A stretch of DNA of 64,000 nt from the NCBI RefSeq assembly GCF_014651595.1, contig NZ_BMXE01000003.1, positions 496,001-560,000 on the forward strand, given 5' to 3'. Source of the stretch: Pseudovibrio japonicus. Its GTDB lineage: Bacteria; Pseudomonadota; Alphaproteobacteria; Rhizobiales; Stappiaceae. The notes beneath the pieces are model-generated. The model was not told where the DNA came from, made no database searches, and saw only the letters and a program-made list of their open reading frames with translations. Shown one piece after another: positions 54,600 to 63,382 of this stretch; position 1 is the first letter of the stretch; each line of letters starts with the position of its first letter. A program made the translations under genes and the position numbers.

Positions 54600-55085
54600 A
54601 TGATTGTTCGTTGTTTGGCGTTACTTGCCGCTCTGGGTTTGTCAGGTGCTGCGCTTGCCCAAGGCTCCCGTATTTCGCAGTCTGAAGATGTGATGGTGTT
54701 TGATCAGTGCCTTCAAGAAGCGGGGCTTGCGTTCAACCCCAGAGTCCAGTGCATTGGACGGGTGTTTGAAGCTTGCCTTGAGAAGCAGGAGGATGACAGC
54801 ACCACCAACGTGCGGGAATGTTATTCAAGAGAAACAGCGCTTTGGGAGCGACTGATTGCTGATGTTGATACGAACCTGGAGCGACGGCAGGAAAGTGCAG
54901 CCAGAACCGAGCTGGGTGAGGCTAGCCGGACCTGGGAGGCATTTCGAAATAGTGCCTGCAACATTCCGTATGTTCTGAACCTACAACGGGAGCCTGCCTC
55001 TGTTCGGGGCATGGAGTGCTTTAACCGATCAACAGCGCTTTGGGCGCTTCAGCTTGCAGAATTTGTGCGGCCAGCGGGGAACTAG
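54600..55085 (+). CDS. LprI-like (DUF1311) exported protein, lysozyme-inhibitor family
   Basis: This 161-residue protein has a signal peptide (MIVRCLALLAALGLSGAALA). The mature part has the Cys-rich helical pattern of DUF1311/LprI: FDQCLQEAG, VFEACLEK, RECYSRE, NSACN and MECFNRST, with an acidic and Trp-containing middle. Mycobacterial LprI inhibits lysozyme; whether this protein does is unknown. It is the first of four small exported-protein genes in a row, separated by 6 bp from the next one. Confidence 0.75.
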   Translation: MIVRCLALLAALGLSGAALAQGSRISQSEDVMVFDQCLQEAGLAFNPRVQCIGRVFEACLEKQEDDSTTNVRECYSRETALWERLIADVDTNLERRQESAARTELGEASRTWEAFRNSACNIPYVLNLQREPASVRGMECFNRSTALWALQLAEFVRPAGN

Positions 55086-55091
55086 AGCTAT

Positions 55092-55646
55092 ATGAGAAAT
55101 TTCACATTGGTCATGGTTTTGTCTGCCTTCTGGTCTGGCTCAGCGTTTTCCGCGCAGCAGGTTGATCTGTCGCTTTGTGTGGCTGGTGATGGCAAAACGC
55201 CGGTTCCAAGGTGGGAGGTTGTCGGGGCATCTGTGGAGGCCCCTGAGGGTGAAGAGGCCAAGCCGTTTAGTTTCTCTGTTGCCTATCCTCCTCCGGCCTA
55301 TCACAGTTTGATGGCGCATTTGCGTGTCCAATTGGGGGATCTGGATGAAGCCTCTTGCACTGCTTTACGCGATGACCTTGTAAGGGCGCGGGAAAGCTCC
55401 GGTCAGGATGTGCCCCTTGTGGTCCAGTGGTTGTTTGATGATGGTGGCGCGCAAGATGATGTACGATCGCTGGATTTTAACGAATTGCCAGAATTCACGA
55501 TGGGCGGCTGCTGGCTTGATGGTGTCTATCAATTTGTTGCGCAAGACGATGTAGATGCTGACGCTGAGGCGTACACGCTGACGTTGGTGCCCATGGAGGC
55601 CGTTCAGGAAGCTGATGAGTTTTGCCGTCCTATACAGGAAGGGTAA
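55092..55646 (+). CDS. Exported protein of unknown function (184 aa)
   Basis: A signal peptide (about 1-20, ending GSAFS) precedes a mature part with four Cys (SLCVAG, ASCTALR, GGCWLDG, EFCRPI), likely two disulfides. The central part is acidic. I know no family. It is six bases downstream of the LprI-like gene, so probably in one operon with it. TTRich sequence follows it before the next gene. Confidence 0.6.
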   Translation: MRNFTLVMVLSAFWSGSAFSAQQVDLSLCVAGDGKTPVPRWEVVGASVEAPEGEEAKPFSFSVAYPPPAYHSLMAHLRVQLGDLDEASCTALRDDLVRARESSGQDVPLVVQWLFDDGGAQDDVRSLDFNELPEFTMGGCWLDGVYQFVAQDDVDADAEAYTLTLVPMEAVQEADEFCRPIQEG

Positions 55647-55911
55647 TTTGACTGTCGCAGTCGCTGGGTGGGAACTCAGTCTTTTTTGGAACTCGGGCAC
55701 CCTCTTCAGGGTGGCTAATGCTTTCAAGTCTTTGATGTAATCAACTTATTCGTGCATAGCTCAGAGTTTTTTCTGTTCAAACCCCGTCTGGACTTACTAG
55801 TCTGATATATTAATTTGATTCAAATCGTTTGCAGTGGGAGACTGGGGAGGCGCGTGCAGGTAGCAGACGTGGGTGTTTGAATGGTTTACCTGTGCATGGT
55901 CTGGGGTAGTC

Positions 55912-56355
55912 ATGCAATATAGAACCCTTTTGATTTCAATATGTTTTGCTGCAGCTGGGTGCATGCCACACCAAAGTGGCGATATGGCTGATCTGGTGGA
56001 ACCTGCGGTGATGAAAGCCAGGGCCAAACCCAGTGTGCCAGTTCCTGCAAAACCAGAGGCAGAGCGTGCGGCAGCGGCTGCGCTTGCTGGCAAATGGTCG
56101 GTCGTGCGCGCCGGTGGTCAAAGGCCTTGTGCATTGCAATTGAAGACTGCCCAGTTTGGCGCAAATTATGCTGCAAGTTCAGTGTGTTTTGGTAGACCGA
56201 ATGTGTGGGCATGGACTATAGAAGAGGATGCATTGGTCCTGTTTGATCACAAGAGTGAGGTGATCGGATCTTTTCGCAGGAGTGAGACGGGCGGTTGGAA
56301 TGAAGCGAAAGAGGGTGGGGGCCCTGCGCTTCGTCTCGTCCGGCTGGGGTCGTAG
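55912..56355 (+). CDS. AprI/Inh-type metalloprotease-inhibitor-like lipoprotein (first copy)
   Basis: This 147-residue protein has an N-terminal signal with a lipobox-like FAAAGC (C17). The region LAGKWSVVRAGGQRPCALQL to SFRRSETGGWN fits the beta-barrel pattern of the AprI/Inh inhibitors of serralysin-type proteases, with paired Cys (PCALQL and SVCFGR). The ATG at 55912 is better than an in-frame start at 55873, which gives an unlikely N-terminus. Its gene is followed 49 bp on by a second copy of the same type. Confidence 0.75.
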   Translation: MQYRTLLISICFAAAGCMPHQSGDMADLVEPAVMKARAKPSVPVPAKPEAERAAAAALAGKWSVVRAGGQRPCALQLKTAQFGANYAASSVCFGRPNVWAWTIEEDALVLFDHKSEVIGSFRRSETGGWNEAKEGGGPALRLVRLGS

Positions 56356-56404
56356 CCCCGTCAGATCTTGCGAGACATAAGAATGCCGTTCTGGGGGGAA
56401 TGGA

Positions 56405-57013
56405 ATGAAAAGGTTTGTTGTTGCCGCAAGCATGTTGGCGCTTGCTGGCTGCCAAAGTGCTGGCGGGCGCGCGGAGTTGAACCGCGCGGCTGATCTGGAC
56501 ACGTCAGCCAAGGCAACCGACAGTGAGAGCGCAGCTCCTGACCAAATCACACAAGGCATACCCTATTACAATGGAGATGGCGCGGTTGTTCCGCAGGCAA
56601 CGGATGGATCAGAGCAGGTGGTTCTGGAACCGGGTTCTGAATTAGCGTTTAGCTCTGGTTCTACGGCTGCAGCTGCATTTGGTAAGGACGCGGAGCCTGA
56701 GCCAAAACCGGTCGCCTATGCGGCGAACCTGGCGGGAAGCTGGCATGTTGACCTGAGCTCTGAGGGACGTGTGTGCCAGTTGGAGCTGGGCAGCAAGCCA
56801 AAGCGCGCTGGCTTTAACGCGAAGGCGAGCGAGTGCATGGACCGTGACTTGTTCTTTGTTTCTAATTGGGGTGTGAGAGACGAGGAACTCTTGTTGTTTG
56901 ATGACCTTTCCCGCATCAAAAGCAGCATGCGGATGACCGGGCAAGATCGCTGGGAAGGGCAGCTGGCAAGTCACAGCAAGCCCATCACCATAACAAGGCG
57001 AGCCGCTGAGTAA
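56405..57013 (+). CDS. AprI/Inh-type metalloprotease-inhibitor-like lipoprotein (second copy)
   Basis: This 202-residue protein has a lipobox LALAGC (C16), a low-complexity linker (about 20-110) and a C-terminal Inh-like domain (about 110-200): LAGSWHVDLSSEGRVCQLEL and SECMDRDLFFVSNWGVRDEE. Two Cys in this domain could pair as in the AprI fold. The linker makes it longer than the first copy, so the domain would stand away from the membrane. The 3' end is in a hairpin before a convergent gene. Confidence 0.78.
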   Translation: MKRFVVAASMLALAGCQSAGGRAELNRAADLDTSAKATDSESAAPDQITQGIPYYNGDGAVVPQATDGSEQVVLEPGSELAFSSGSTAAAAFGKDAEPEPKPVAYAANLAGSWHVDLSSEGRVCQLELGSKPKRAGFNAKASECMDRDLFFVSNWGVRDEELLLFDDLSRIKSSMRMTGQDRWEGQLASHSKPITITRRAAE

Positions 57014-57042
57014 GAGCCAGCGGTTTGAAACAACTGGCTTTT
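57012..57042 (+). terminator. Probable terminator after the second Inh-type gene
   Basis: AAGAGCCAG (57012-57020, overlapping the stop codon) pairs with CTGGCTTTT (57034-57042) with one G-U pair and a 13-nt loop. The next gene is convergent. Confidence 0.5.
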
Positions 57043-57050
57043 GAGGCCGG

Positions 57051-57395
57051 TCAGCTGTGTTTTTCCATAGCCTGATCCGATTTGCTCTGGGTTGGCAGGT
57101 GGGCCATCCATTTACGGCGGATGCCTTTTTCCAGATCCAGATTGTTGCGGTCAGCATAAAGCAGAAGATGGGCGAGCAGGTCGGCGGCCTCATTTTCTTT
57201 TTGCGTGTGCAGCTCGGTTGGTGTTGCCGCACCTGCACGGCCACGACGACTGGCTTTCATATGGGCGGCGGTCAGCTCACCCAGCTCTTCCTGAAGTTTG
57301 GCCAGATACCAGACCTCGTCGCGGTTGATGTTAAATCGCTTGGCGTAGATATCGGAAACTGTTCTTACAAGGTGCAAAAGTACTTTAAGTGTCAT
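57051..57395 (-). CDS. MazG-like nucleotide pyrophosphohydrolase
   Basis: This 114-residue all-alpha NTP-PPase-type protein has the metal-binding motifs EELGE (E36, E37, E40) and ENEAADLL (E69, D72), the EExxE...ExxD signature of MazG/HisE-type pyrophosphatases. It is a single-domain small member and probably acts on non-canonical or excess NTPs. It is not an obvious partner of the neighbouring genes. The ATG at 57395 is in good context. Confidence 0.72.
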   Translation of the reverse strand: MTLKVLLHLVRTVSDIYAKRFNINRDEVWYLAKLQEELGELTAAHMKASRRGRAGAATPTELHTQKENEAADLLAHLLLYADRNNLDLEKGIRRKWMAHLPTQSKSDQAMEKHS

Positions 57396-57470
57396 GGGAA
57401 TGGACTAAGTGGTTGTGCCTGCCATGGTCTTTTCATGGTCATGCTGGTGGTGTGTTGGGTGAGCGAACTC

Positions 57471-58754
57471 CTAGGGGTAATCCGCAGGGCTTTTAGGCGG
57501 GATGCTCTGGAGAAACTTCGGGGTGGCATCATATGCACTGTCTATACGCTTGTCATTCAGGGCGCGGCAAAGATCACTGACCGCATCCAGTGAATGGATT
57601 GCACGAAACTCGTCGACGTGAGGCAGGATTGCCTGAATGCCACGGGCCTTGGCTTCAAATTCATCGTATCGCAGCAGCGGGTTGAGCCAGATCAGTCGTC
57701 GGCACGACCTGTGCAGGCGGTCCATCTCGACGGACAGCTCGTCAAATGCTTCCCGCTCCAGTCCATCGGTGATGAGCAAGACAACGGGTCCGCCATGGCT
57801 GACGCGTCTGAGCCATGTGCGGTTGAAGGTCTGCAGGGAGCTGGCGATGCGTGTGCCGCCTGACCAGTCTTCAACTTCATCGGTGCAAGCGGCGAGGGCT
57901 TCGTCCGGGTCCTTCATGCGTAGGGCGCGGGTGATGTTGGTCAGTCGGGTGCCGAACAGGAATGTATGCGTTTTGCGTTTTTCCGAGAGCGCGTGGAGGA
58001 AGTGCAGCATGATGCGCGAATACTGGCTCATGCTGCCGGAGATATCGCAGAGGGCGACGATGGGTGGGTGCACGCGCGCAGGGGCTTTGTGTTTGAGGTC
58101 GATGATAGACCCGCCTGCTTTCAGTGTGGCGCGCATGGTTCTTCTGGCGTCGACCTGTTTGCCGGGCGTGTGTGAGTGCACTGGTTTGAAGCGGCGTGAG
58201 CGGATTTGATCTGCTGGCATGGTGAAGTGGGCGAGGGATCTGCGGGCCTGTGCAACCTCCTCAGCGGTCATCTGGGCAAAGTCCTTTTTCTGCAGGACTT
58301 CCTTTTCTGAAACGGTGAAGCGGGCGTCCACCTCAATCAGCGGTTTGGTTTCTTTGGCCTCACGCTGTTTGGCGGCCTCAAAGGCATTGGCGACACGGGA
58401 TTGGGCGGCGCGCGGTTTTTCTGCCTCGCGTTGTCCTGCCGGGGCGACGGGAGAGAGCAGAGCCAGCATCTTTTCGACAAGGCCTTTGCTCTGCCAATAC
58501 AGGCGGAAGGCCTCATCAAAGACTGGTTGCTGGTCGCGTTTATGGACGAAGACAGCATGCAGGGTCCAGTAAAGGTCCTGCTTGCTCTCAATGCCGTTGA
58601 TGGTCACTGCGCTGACGGCATCCACCACAGCAGACGGCCCCGCAGGCAGGCCTGCTTTGCGCAGGGTCCTGGCAAAATGCACGATGTTTTCGGTAATGCG
58701 CCCATGGGGTGGGCGCGGGGAAGGAGTGGGGCCTTGGGTGTCCGGCATGGGCAC
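57471..58754 (-). CDS. VWA-domain CoxE-like protein
   Basis: This 427-residue protein has a C-terminal von Willebrand A domain with an intact MIDAS: DISGSMS (about 246-252), the Thr of GGTRIASS and the Asp of LLITDGLERE. The N-terminal part (to about 190) is helical with a charged middle. It pairs with the MoxR ATPase whose stop lies 2 bp before its start. The start could be GTG at 58754 or ATG at 58748. CoxD/CoxE pairs mature CO dehydrogenase, but no coxMSL genes are in the window, so the target is unknown. Confidence 0.88.
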   Translation of the reverse strand: MPMPDTQGPTPSPRPPHGRITENIVHFARTLRKAGLPAGPSAVVDAVSAVTINGIESKQDLYWTLHAVFVHKRDQQPVFDEAFRLYWQSKGLVEKMLALLSPVAPAGQREAEKPRAAQSRVANAFEAAKQREAKETKPLIEVDARFTVSEKEVLQKKDFAQMTAEEVAQARRSLAHFTMPADQIRSRRFKPVHSHTPGKQVDARRTMRATLKAGGSIIDLKHKAPARVHPPIVALCDISGSMSQYSRIMLHFLHALSEKRKTHTFLFGTRLTNITRALRMKDPDEALAACTDEVEDWSGGTRIASSLQTFNRTWLRRVSHGGPVVLLITDGLEREAFDELSVEMDRLHRSCRRLIWLNPLLRYDEFEAKARGIQAILPHVDEFRAIHSLDAVSDLCRALNDKRIDSAYDATPKFLQSIPPKSPADYP

Positions 58755-58756
58755 AG

Positions 58757-59716
58757 CTACAGGGTCTGGGCGGGCATGTTGCCGGCAACGGAGGCCTGTG
58801 AGTTGGCGTCCATACGGATTTCATCAAGGATCGCGCGGGTTCTGGAGCCTTTGATGCGGTCGATGTCTTCCTGATATTTGAGCAGGACGCCAAGCGTATC
58901 CGAGACCATTTCCGGATCTAGGGCGACCTCCTGCAACTCAGTCAGGGCCGTTGCCCAGTCTAATGTCTCTGCGACCCCCGGCTTTTTGAAGAGGGCCTCG
59001 TCCTCGCGCAGCTTCTGCACAAAGGTGACGACTTGTGCGGAGAGATCGGCGGCGGCATTGGGCAGCTTGGTTTGGACGATTTGCAGCTCGCGCTCGGCAG
59101 TCGGGTAATCGACCCAGTGATACAGACAGCGGCGCTTCAGGGCATCGTGGATCTCACGGGTGCGGTTGGTGGTGATGACTGTGATGGGCGGCTCTTCGGC
59201 TTTGATGGTGCCTAGCTCGGGGATGGTCACCTGACTGTCGGCTAGCACTTCCAGCAGGAAGGCTTCGAAGGCCTCATCGGTGCGGTCCAGCTCATCAATC
59301 AAGAAGATCGGAGCGCCCAGTTTTGTGGTTTCGAGAGCTTGCAGGACCGGGCGCTTGATCAGGAAGCGCGGGCTATACAGGGCGGTGCTGAGGTTCTCGC
59401 GGTCGACGCTGCCGGAGGCCTCTGCCATGCGGATCTCCACCATCTGCGCGGCGTAGTTCCACTCGTAAACGGCGGAGGTGACGTCCAGCCCCTCATAACA
59501 CTGCAAGCGCACCAGCGGGCGGTTGAGGGTTGCGGCAAGGACCTTGGCGATCTCGGTTTTGCCGACGCCAGCTTCTCCTTCCAGAAAGAGCGGGCGTTGC
59601 ATGCGCAAGGAGAGATGGAGCACTGTTGCGAGCGAACGATCTGCCAAATACCCGCCAGAACTTAAGAGCGTGAGGGTTTCTTCGATTGAGTTTGGTAGAT
59701 CAACCTTACTGCTCAT
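58757..59716 (-). CDS. MoxR-family AAA+ ATPase
   Basis: This 319-residue AAA+ protein has Walker A GEAGVGKTE, Walker B PIFLIDELDRTD, and sensor motifs ITTNRTREIHDALKRRC. MoxR proteins act as chaperones for metal-enzyme assembly with VWA partners. Its stop lies 2 bp before the start of the VWA gene, so the two are co-transcribed. The target complex is not evident here. Confidence 0.92.
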   Translation of the reverse strand: MSSKVDLPNSIEETLTLLSSGGYLADRSLATVLHLSLRMQRPLFLEGEAGVGKTEIAKVLAATLNRPLVRLQCYEGLDVTSAVYEWNYAAQMVEIRMAEASGSVDRENLSTALYSPRFLIKRPVLQALETTKLGAPIFLIDELDRTDEAFEAFLLEVLADSQVTIPELGTIKAEEPPITVITTNRTREIHDALKRRCLYHWVDYPTAERELQIVQTKLPNAAADLSAQVVTFVQKLREDEALFKKPGVAETLDWATALTELQEVALDPEMVSDTLGVLLKYQEDIDRIKGSRTRAILDEIRMDANSQASVAGNMPAQTL

Positions 59717-59824
59717 ACGTATTCCGCTCCCGCGTATTTTTTAGGGTCTTGAGCGCTTCAGTTGCGCCTTATGATCATAATAGGCAGAAAAACGTATATT
59801 GAAAGCAGATTGTTGGCGGGTGAC

Positions 59825-60628
59825 TTAGCGGTTTGAGAGACCTAGTCCCATTCCGTCGCGCATGACTGTTGTGGCTTGCGGTGTGAAGGCGCCTCCTGCT
59901 TCTTCGTGCAGGGTGAAGCCGGGCAGGATCTGCAGCGGTGCTTTGCTGGCTGCAACGGCGCGCACAATGATGCGGGTTGCAGGGGCGTTTGCTGTGGGGC
60001 GGATCGGGATTATGTCGATGGCCCCGAAGCGGCGCTGCATAGGGCCGAGGAGGTCCTGCAGGCCATCTGCGCGGAAGATGATGGAGAGGGTTCCGCCGTC
60101 TTTGAGCAGGTCCTTGGCGGTCTTGATCCACGGTTCGATGCCGCGTTCGTCCAGCGCATGAGCCGGGGCGCGATCTGAATGTGGTGTGACGCGGAAGCGG
60201 GCGCTGTCGTAGTATGGCGGGTTCATGATCACGTGATCTGCGATGGATGAGCCCAGACCGCTTTGATGGCGAATGCTGCCCTTTGCGGTGAGGTTGGCTT
60301 CCAGAATCGAAACGCGATCAGCAAAGCCCACATTTTCTCGTAGGGATAGTCCTTTGCGGGCCAGTGCTGCGGTGACTGGGTCAAGTTCCACACCAACGGC
60401 TTTGATCTGCGGCAGGCGGTGGGCAGCGCAAAAGGCTGCGGTGCCGACGCCGGTGCCCAGATCGTAGAGCGTTCCGGTGGTGCCATCGGGCAGCGAGGCG
60501 GCCAGATAGACCGCGTCCAGGCCAGCTCTGTGACGGCCTTTGGCTGGTTGTTCCACCATGACTTTACCGCCAAGGAACTTGTCCCGGGTGATTTGCTGCT
60601 GAGATTGTGGTGTTTCAGGGTTGGTCAT
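59825..60628 (-). CDS. TrmN6-like N6-adenine methyltransferase
   Basis: This 267-residue SAM-dependent methyltransferase has motif I DLGTGVGTAAFCAAHR and the catalytic NPPYYDSARF, the N/DPPY motif of N6-adenine methyltransferases. It resembles TrmN6, which methylates A37 of tRNA1-Val. The length is close to that group. It lies close to DUF2007 and the polyprenyl synthase, a neighbourhood common in related bacteria. Another RNA target is possible. Confidence 0.85.
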   Translation of the reverse strand: MTNPETPQSQQQITRDKFLGGKVMVEQPAKGRHRAGLDAVYLAASLPDGTTGTLYDLGTGVGTAAFCAAHRLPQIKAVGVELDPVTAALARKGLSLRENVGFADRVSILEANLTAKGSIRHQSGLGSSIADHVIMNPPYYDSARFRVTPHSDRAPAHALDERGIEPWIKTAKDLLKDGGTLSIIFRADGLQDLLGPMQRRFGAIDIIPIRPTANAPATRIIVRAVAASKAPLQILPGFTLHEEAGGAFTPQATTVMRDGMGLGLSNR

Positions 60629-60719
60629 GGCGGTGCCGGATCAAGAAAAATCGCAATGACGCACTGATACAGGCTGCCGGGTTTCATGCAATCCCTATTG
60701 TTTATCTAGCGAGAAGTAT

Positions 60720-60944
60720 TCACGCGTCTTTTAGATAATGCTCAAGTCCGGAATCGCGCATGATCTGGCAGGCTTCGTCGAACCGGTCGGCGTCCACCAT
60801 GATACGGCGTGGCAGGAAACCAAGAGAGCCATCGAGGATGCTCATGTTGGTGTCTGCGACAAAATACATGATCTCTGCTCCCCCCAGCAACGCTTCGAGA
60901 TGTGAAATGAGGACCGGATCTGTTGTTCTGATGAGTTCTTCCAC
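60720..60944 (-). CDS. DUF2007 domain protein
   Basis: This 74-residue cytosolic protein has the DUF2007 pattern: LIRTTDPVLISHLEALLGGA with YFVADTNMSILDGSLGFLPR, and a C-terminal ADRFDEACQIMRD. The fold resembles small signal-transduction or ACT-like domains. The function is unknown. It is divergent from the polyprenyl synthase gene. Confidence 0.85.
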   Translation of the reverse strand: MEELIRTTDPVLISHLEALLGGAEIMYFVADTNMSILDGSLGFLPRRIMVDADRFDEACQIMRDSGLEHYLKDA

Positions 60945-61139
60945 GTTGGTTTCCTCTTGGTGGGAGCTGGCTATTTGACTAGAAATTATGCAGGTTGAGG
61001 CTCATATTGGCAAAAAAACCAATTGTGATTGGTAAATTATTCATTGGACACCACTTTATTGGCAGCAAATTCTTACTAAAGCTTGCCCGAACTGACCTAC
61101 ACACCTATTGTCCCGTTGGAATCAAAATAGAGGTATCCC

Positions 61140-62153
61140 GTGGGCGTAGTTGGTCTTCAATCACAGACAGCCAAACCAGCTGGAATTCAAAGGCTCGTTG
61201 AGCTTGTTTCTGGTGACATGGAGAAGGTGAACGAGCTAATCCTCTCCAAAGCCGGTTCTAACGTTGAGCTGATCCCGGAAATTGCGCGCCATCTGATTGA
61301 TTCAGGTGGAAAGCGGTTGCGCCCGATGCTGACACTGGCGTTTGCGCAGATGTTTGGCTACGAGGGCAAGGGACATGTCATCCTTGCTGCATCTGTAGAG
61401 TTCATGCATACGGCAACCCTGCTGCATGATGATGTTGTCGATGAAAGCGATATGCGCCGCGGTAAGCTGGCAGCACGCAAGCTTTGGGGCAACCAGGCCA
61501 GTGTTCTTGTGGGTGATTACCTGCTGGGGCAGGCCTTCAAGATGATGGTTGATGTGCACTCGCTGGAAGCGCTGCGCATTCTGTCTGAAGCTTCCGCGAT
61601 TATTGCTGAAGGGGAAGTGCTTCAGTTGGGTGCAGCTCAGGATACCACAACGACCTTTGAGACCTACCTGCAGGTAATTGAGGCCAAGACCGCTGCTTTG
61701 TTTGCAGCTGCTTGTGAAGTGAGCCCTGAGATTGCCGACAAAGGCGATGAGATGCGTGCTGCTGCGCGCAAGTTTGGCCTTGAGCTTGGCTATGCCTTCC
61801 AGCTGGTTGACGATGCGCTGGATTATGGCGGCGCGACCGTTGATCTTGGTAAGGACATCGGCGACGACTTCCACGAAGGCAAGATCACACTGCCCGTCAT
61901 CTATGCCATGGAGCGTGGCAGCGATGAGGACAAGGCGTTCTGGAAGCGTTGTCTGGAAGATGGTGACATCAAGGACGGCGATCTGGATCACGCAATCAAG
62001 CTGCTTAATGAGACCGGCGCATTGGCTGATACCGTTCAGCGTGCCCGCGACTACGGCGCCTCCGCCATTGACGCCCTGTCCAGTCTGCCTGATGGCCCTG
62101 CCAAGGTGGCTCTGAAAGATGCCGTCGACTTCTGCATCGCCCGCGTCAGCTAA
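61140..62153 (+). CDS. Long-chain trans-polyprenyl diphosphate synthase (IspB type)
   Basis: This 337-residue prenyltransferase adds isopentenyl units to make the side chain of ubiquinone (probably C45-C50). The first Asp-rich motif is DDVVD at 97-101 in LHDDVVDESDMRRG, and the second is QLVDDALDYGG; GGKRLRPML and KDIGDDFHEGKITLP are also conserved. The start is GTG at 61140 with GAGGT 5 nt upstream. The product length is inferred from the family. It ends in a strong terminator. Confidence 0.93.
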   Translation: MGVVGLQSQTAKPAGIQRLVELVSGDMEKVNELILSKAGSNVELIPEIARHLIDSGGKRLRPMLTLAFAQMFGYEGKGHVILAASVEFMHTATLLHDDVVDESDMRRGKLAARKLWGNQASVLVGDYLLGQAFKMMVDVHSLEALRILSEASAIIAEGEVLQLGAAQDTTTTFETYLQVIEAKTAALFAAACEVSPEIADKGDEMRAAARKFGLELGYAFQLVDDALDYGGATVDLGKDIGDDFHEGKITLPVIYAMERGSDEDKAFWKRCLEDGDIKDGDLDHAIKLLNETGALADTVQRARDYGASAIDALSSLPDGPAKVALKDAVDFCIARVS

Positions 62154-62178
62154 GCTGGCAAGAGTTTCAAGACTACCT

Positions 62179-62214
62179 AAAGCGCCGAGCATTGCTGCTG
62201 CGGCGCTTTTTTAT
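62179..62214 (+). terminator. Terminator of the prenyl synthase gene
   Basis: AAAGCGCCG (62179-62187) pairs with CGGCGCTTT (62201-62209), followed by TTTTA. Confidence 0.85.
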
Positions 62215-62874
62215 TGGATGGTTTTTGAAGTGAAGAGCGTTTTTCGTGGTGTAAGGGCTCACTGCGGGAGAGGCATATGGATGCTCATTGGATCGAGGTG
62301 CCCTAATCCGGAGCAGTTTGTCTCGTTCATGCATTTGAATAGTGAGGGTGTGGGACAAGCCGATCGTTTGCTGTAGGTGCTAAAATAAAAAATTCCAGAG
62401 ATCCTGTTAGTCGCGAAGTGCTTGCGACGGACATTCGGATGTTTCTATCAAGAGTTGATACTATCTACGAAGAGAATTTTTTGAGTACCCGAGTGGGAGT
62501 CTTTGTGCTTGGCCTCATATCTCACTCCTATCGTTGTGATCATGGCCAAAATACTCTCTTATTCAATTCAATCGATCTGCCATAAAGTGTCGATGACGAA
62601 CACTCTAAATAGACGTAAGTATCTTTTCAAAAGTCTGGTATTCCTCACTGTAAAAATATTTATTATTATCAAAATAAAATCTTGTAAAATTATATGAATT
62701 TCTTGCGATCATGACGTATTACTATTTCGTTAACTATAGAATATTCTACATAAATCGCCTATTTATTTGACATCAGATCAAAAAACAACTATCAGTGCGT
62801 CGTACGTTTACAGCCATCATAGGCTATCTTTTCTGCGGTTTGCTAAGCTTCCCCTGATTTTGAGAATGTTGCGC

Positions 62875-62897
62875 CCCATGTACATATCGAACATGGG
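62875..62897 (+). promoter_or_regulatory. Hairpin in the cold-shock gene leader
   Basis: CCCATGT (62875-62881) pairs with ACATGGG (62891-62897) around a 9-nt loop, 43 bp before the cold-shock ATG. Cold-shock leaders often contain such structures that change with temperature. Confidence 0.5.
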
Positions 62898-62940
62898 CTA
62901 CACGCCCGCTTAATTTCGGGTATAGTTACAAGGTACAAAA

Positions 62941-63150
62941 ATGACAATCGGCACTGTAAAATTCTTCAACTCCACAAAAGGTTTCGGCTTCATCTCTCCT
63001 GATGATGGTGCAAAAGACGCGTTTGTTCACATTTCAGCTGTTGAACGCGCTGGACTTATGGGTCTCGAAGAAGGCCAGAAGGTCTCCTATGAGCTGGAAA
63101 ATGGCCGCGATGGCAAAGTTTCAGCTGTGAACCTACAGCTGCAAGACTGA
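62941..63150 (+). CDS. Cold-shock protein (CspA family)
   Basis: This 69-residue RNA/DNA-binding OB-fold protein starts MTIGTVKFFNSTKGFGFISP. RNP1 is KGFGFI and RNP2 is AFVHIS (DAFVHISAVERAGL). Length and spacing are typical. AAGG is 6 nt before the ATG, after a leader with a hairpin. It may be induced by cold or be a growth-phase RNA chaperone. A hairpin follows its stop codon. Confidence 0.95.
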   Translation: MTIGTVKFFNSTKGFGFISPDDGAKDAFVHISAVERAGLMGLEEGQKVSYELENGRDGKVSAVNLQLQD

Positions 63151-63159
63151 TAAAAGATC

Positions 63160-63184
63160 AGGGCTACACTTATTGTGTAGCCCT
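63160..63184 (+). terminator. Hairpin between the cold-shock gene and the small downstream ORF
   Basis: AGGGCTACAC (63160-63169) pairs with GTGTAGCCCT (63175-63184). The following AACTCT is not T-rich, so it is probably an mRNA 3'-end or intercistronic stem rather than a strict terminator. Confidence 0.6.
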
Positions 63185-63208
63185 AACTCTGACAGAAAGG
63201 CCCTCAAT

Positions 63209-63382
63209 ATGCCTAGTATTTCAATATCAAGCGCTAAAGATCGTTTTGCTGCGATCGAAAAAAGCAAGAAAAAAGCACTTACCGATGAAGAAGAGCGGGC
63301 AATGAAGGTAAGCGAAAAAACGTCTCGCCTTAAAGCACTACGTCTTGCTAAAGAAGCTATTGGTAAAGAACTTCTCCGTTGA
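63209..63382 (+). CDS. Small charged helical protein of unknown function (57 aa)
   Basis: The peptide MPSISISSAKDRFAAIEKSK then KKALTDEEERAMKVSEKTSR is rich in Lys, Glu and Ala, with an alpha-helical pattern. AGAAAGG lies 9 nt before the ATG. It follows the cold-shock gene by 58 bp, in the same direction, across a hairpin. No family is recognised; it could be a small RNA-binding or cold-induced protein, or a partner translated from the same mRNA. Confidence 0.6.
   Translation: MPSISISSAKDRFAAIEKSKKKALTDEEERAMKVSEKTSRLKALRLAKEAIGKELLR

Larger units (their letters stand above)
62154..62940. other. 787-bp intergenic region before the cold-shock gene
   Basis: The first part has the terminator of the prenyl synthase gene. 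From about 62380 to 62790 the sequence is AT-rich and no ORF looks real; a 64-residue open frame (62503-62697) has no homology pattern. The last 100 bp carry the cold-shock leader with a hairpin. The promoter of the cold-shock gene should lie in this stretch; a long 5' leader is usual for such genes. Confidence 0.55.

Noticed and set aside
62503-62697. 64-residue open frame in the AT-rich gap
   Set aside because: No ribosome binding site, a Lys/Ile-rich low-complexity end, and base composition of non-coding DNA.
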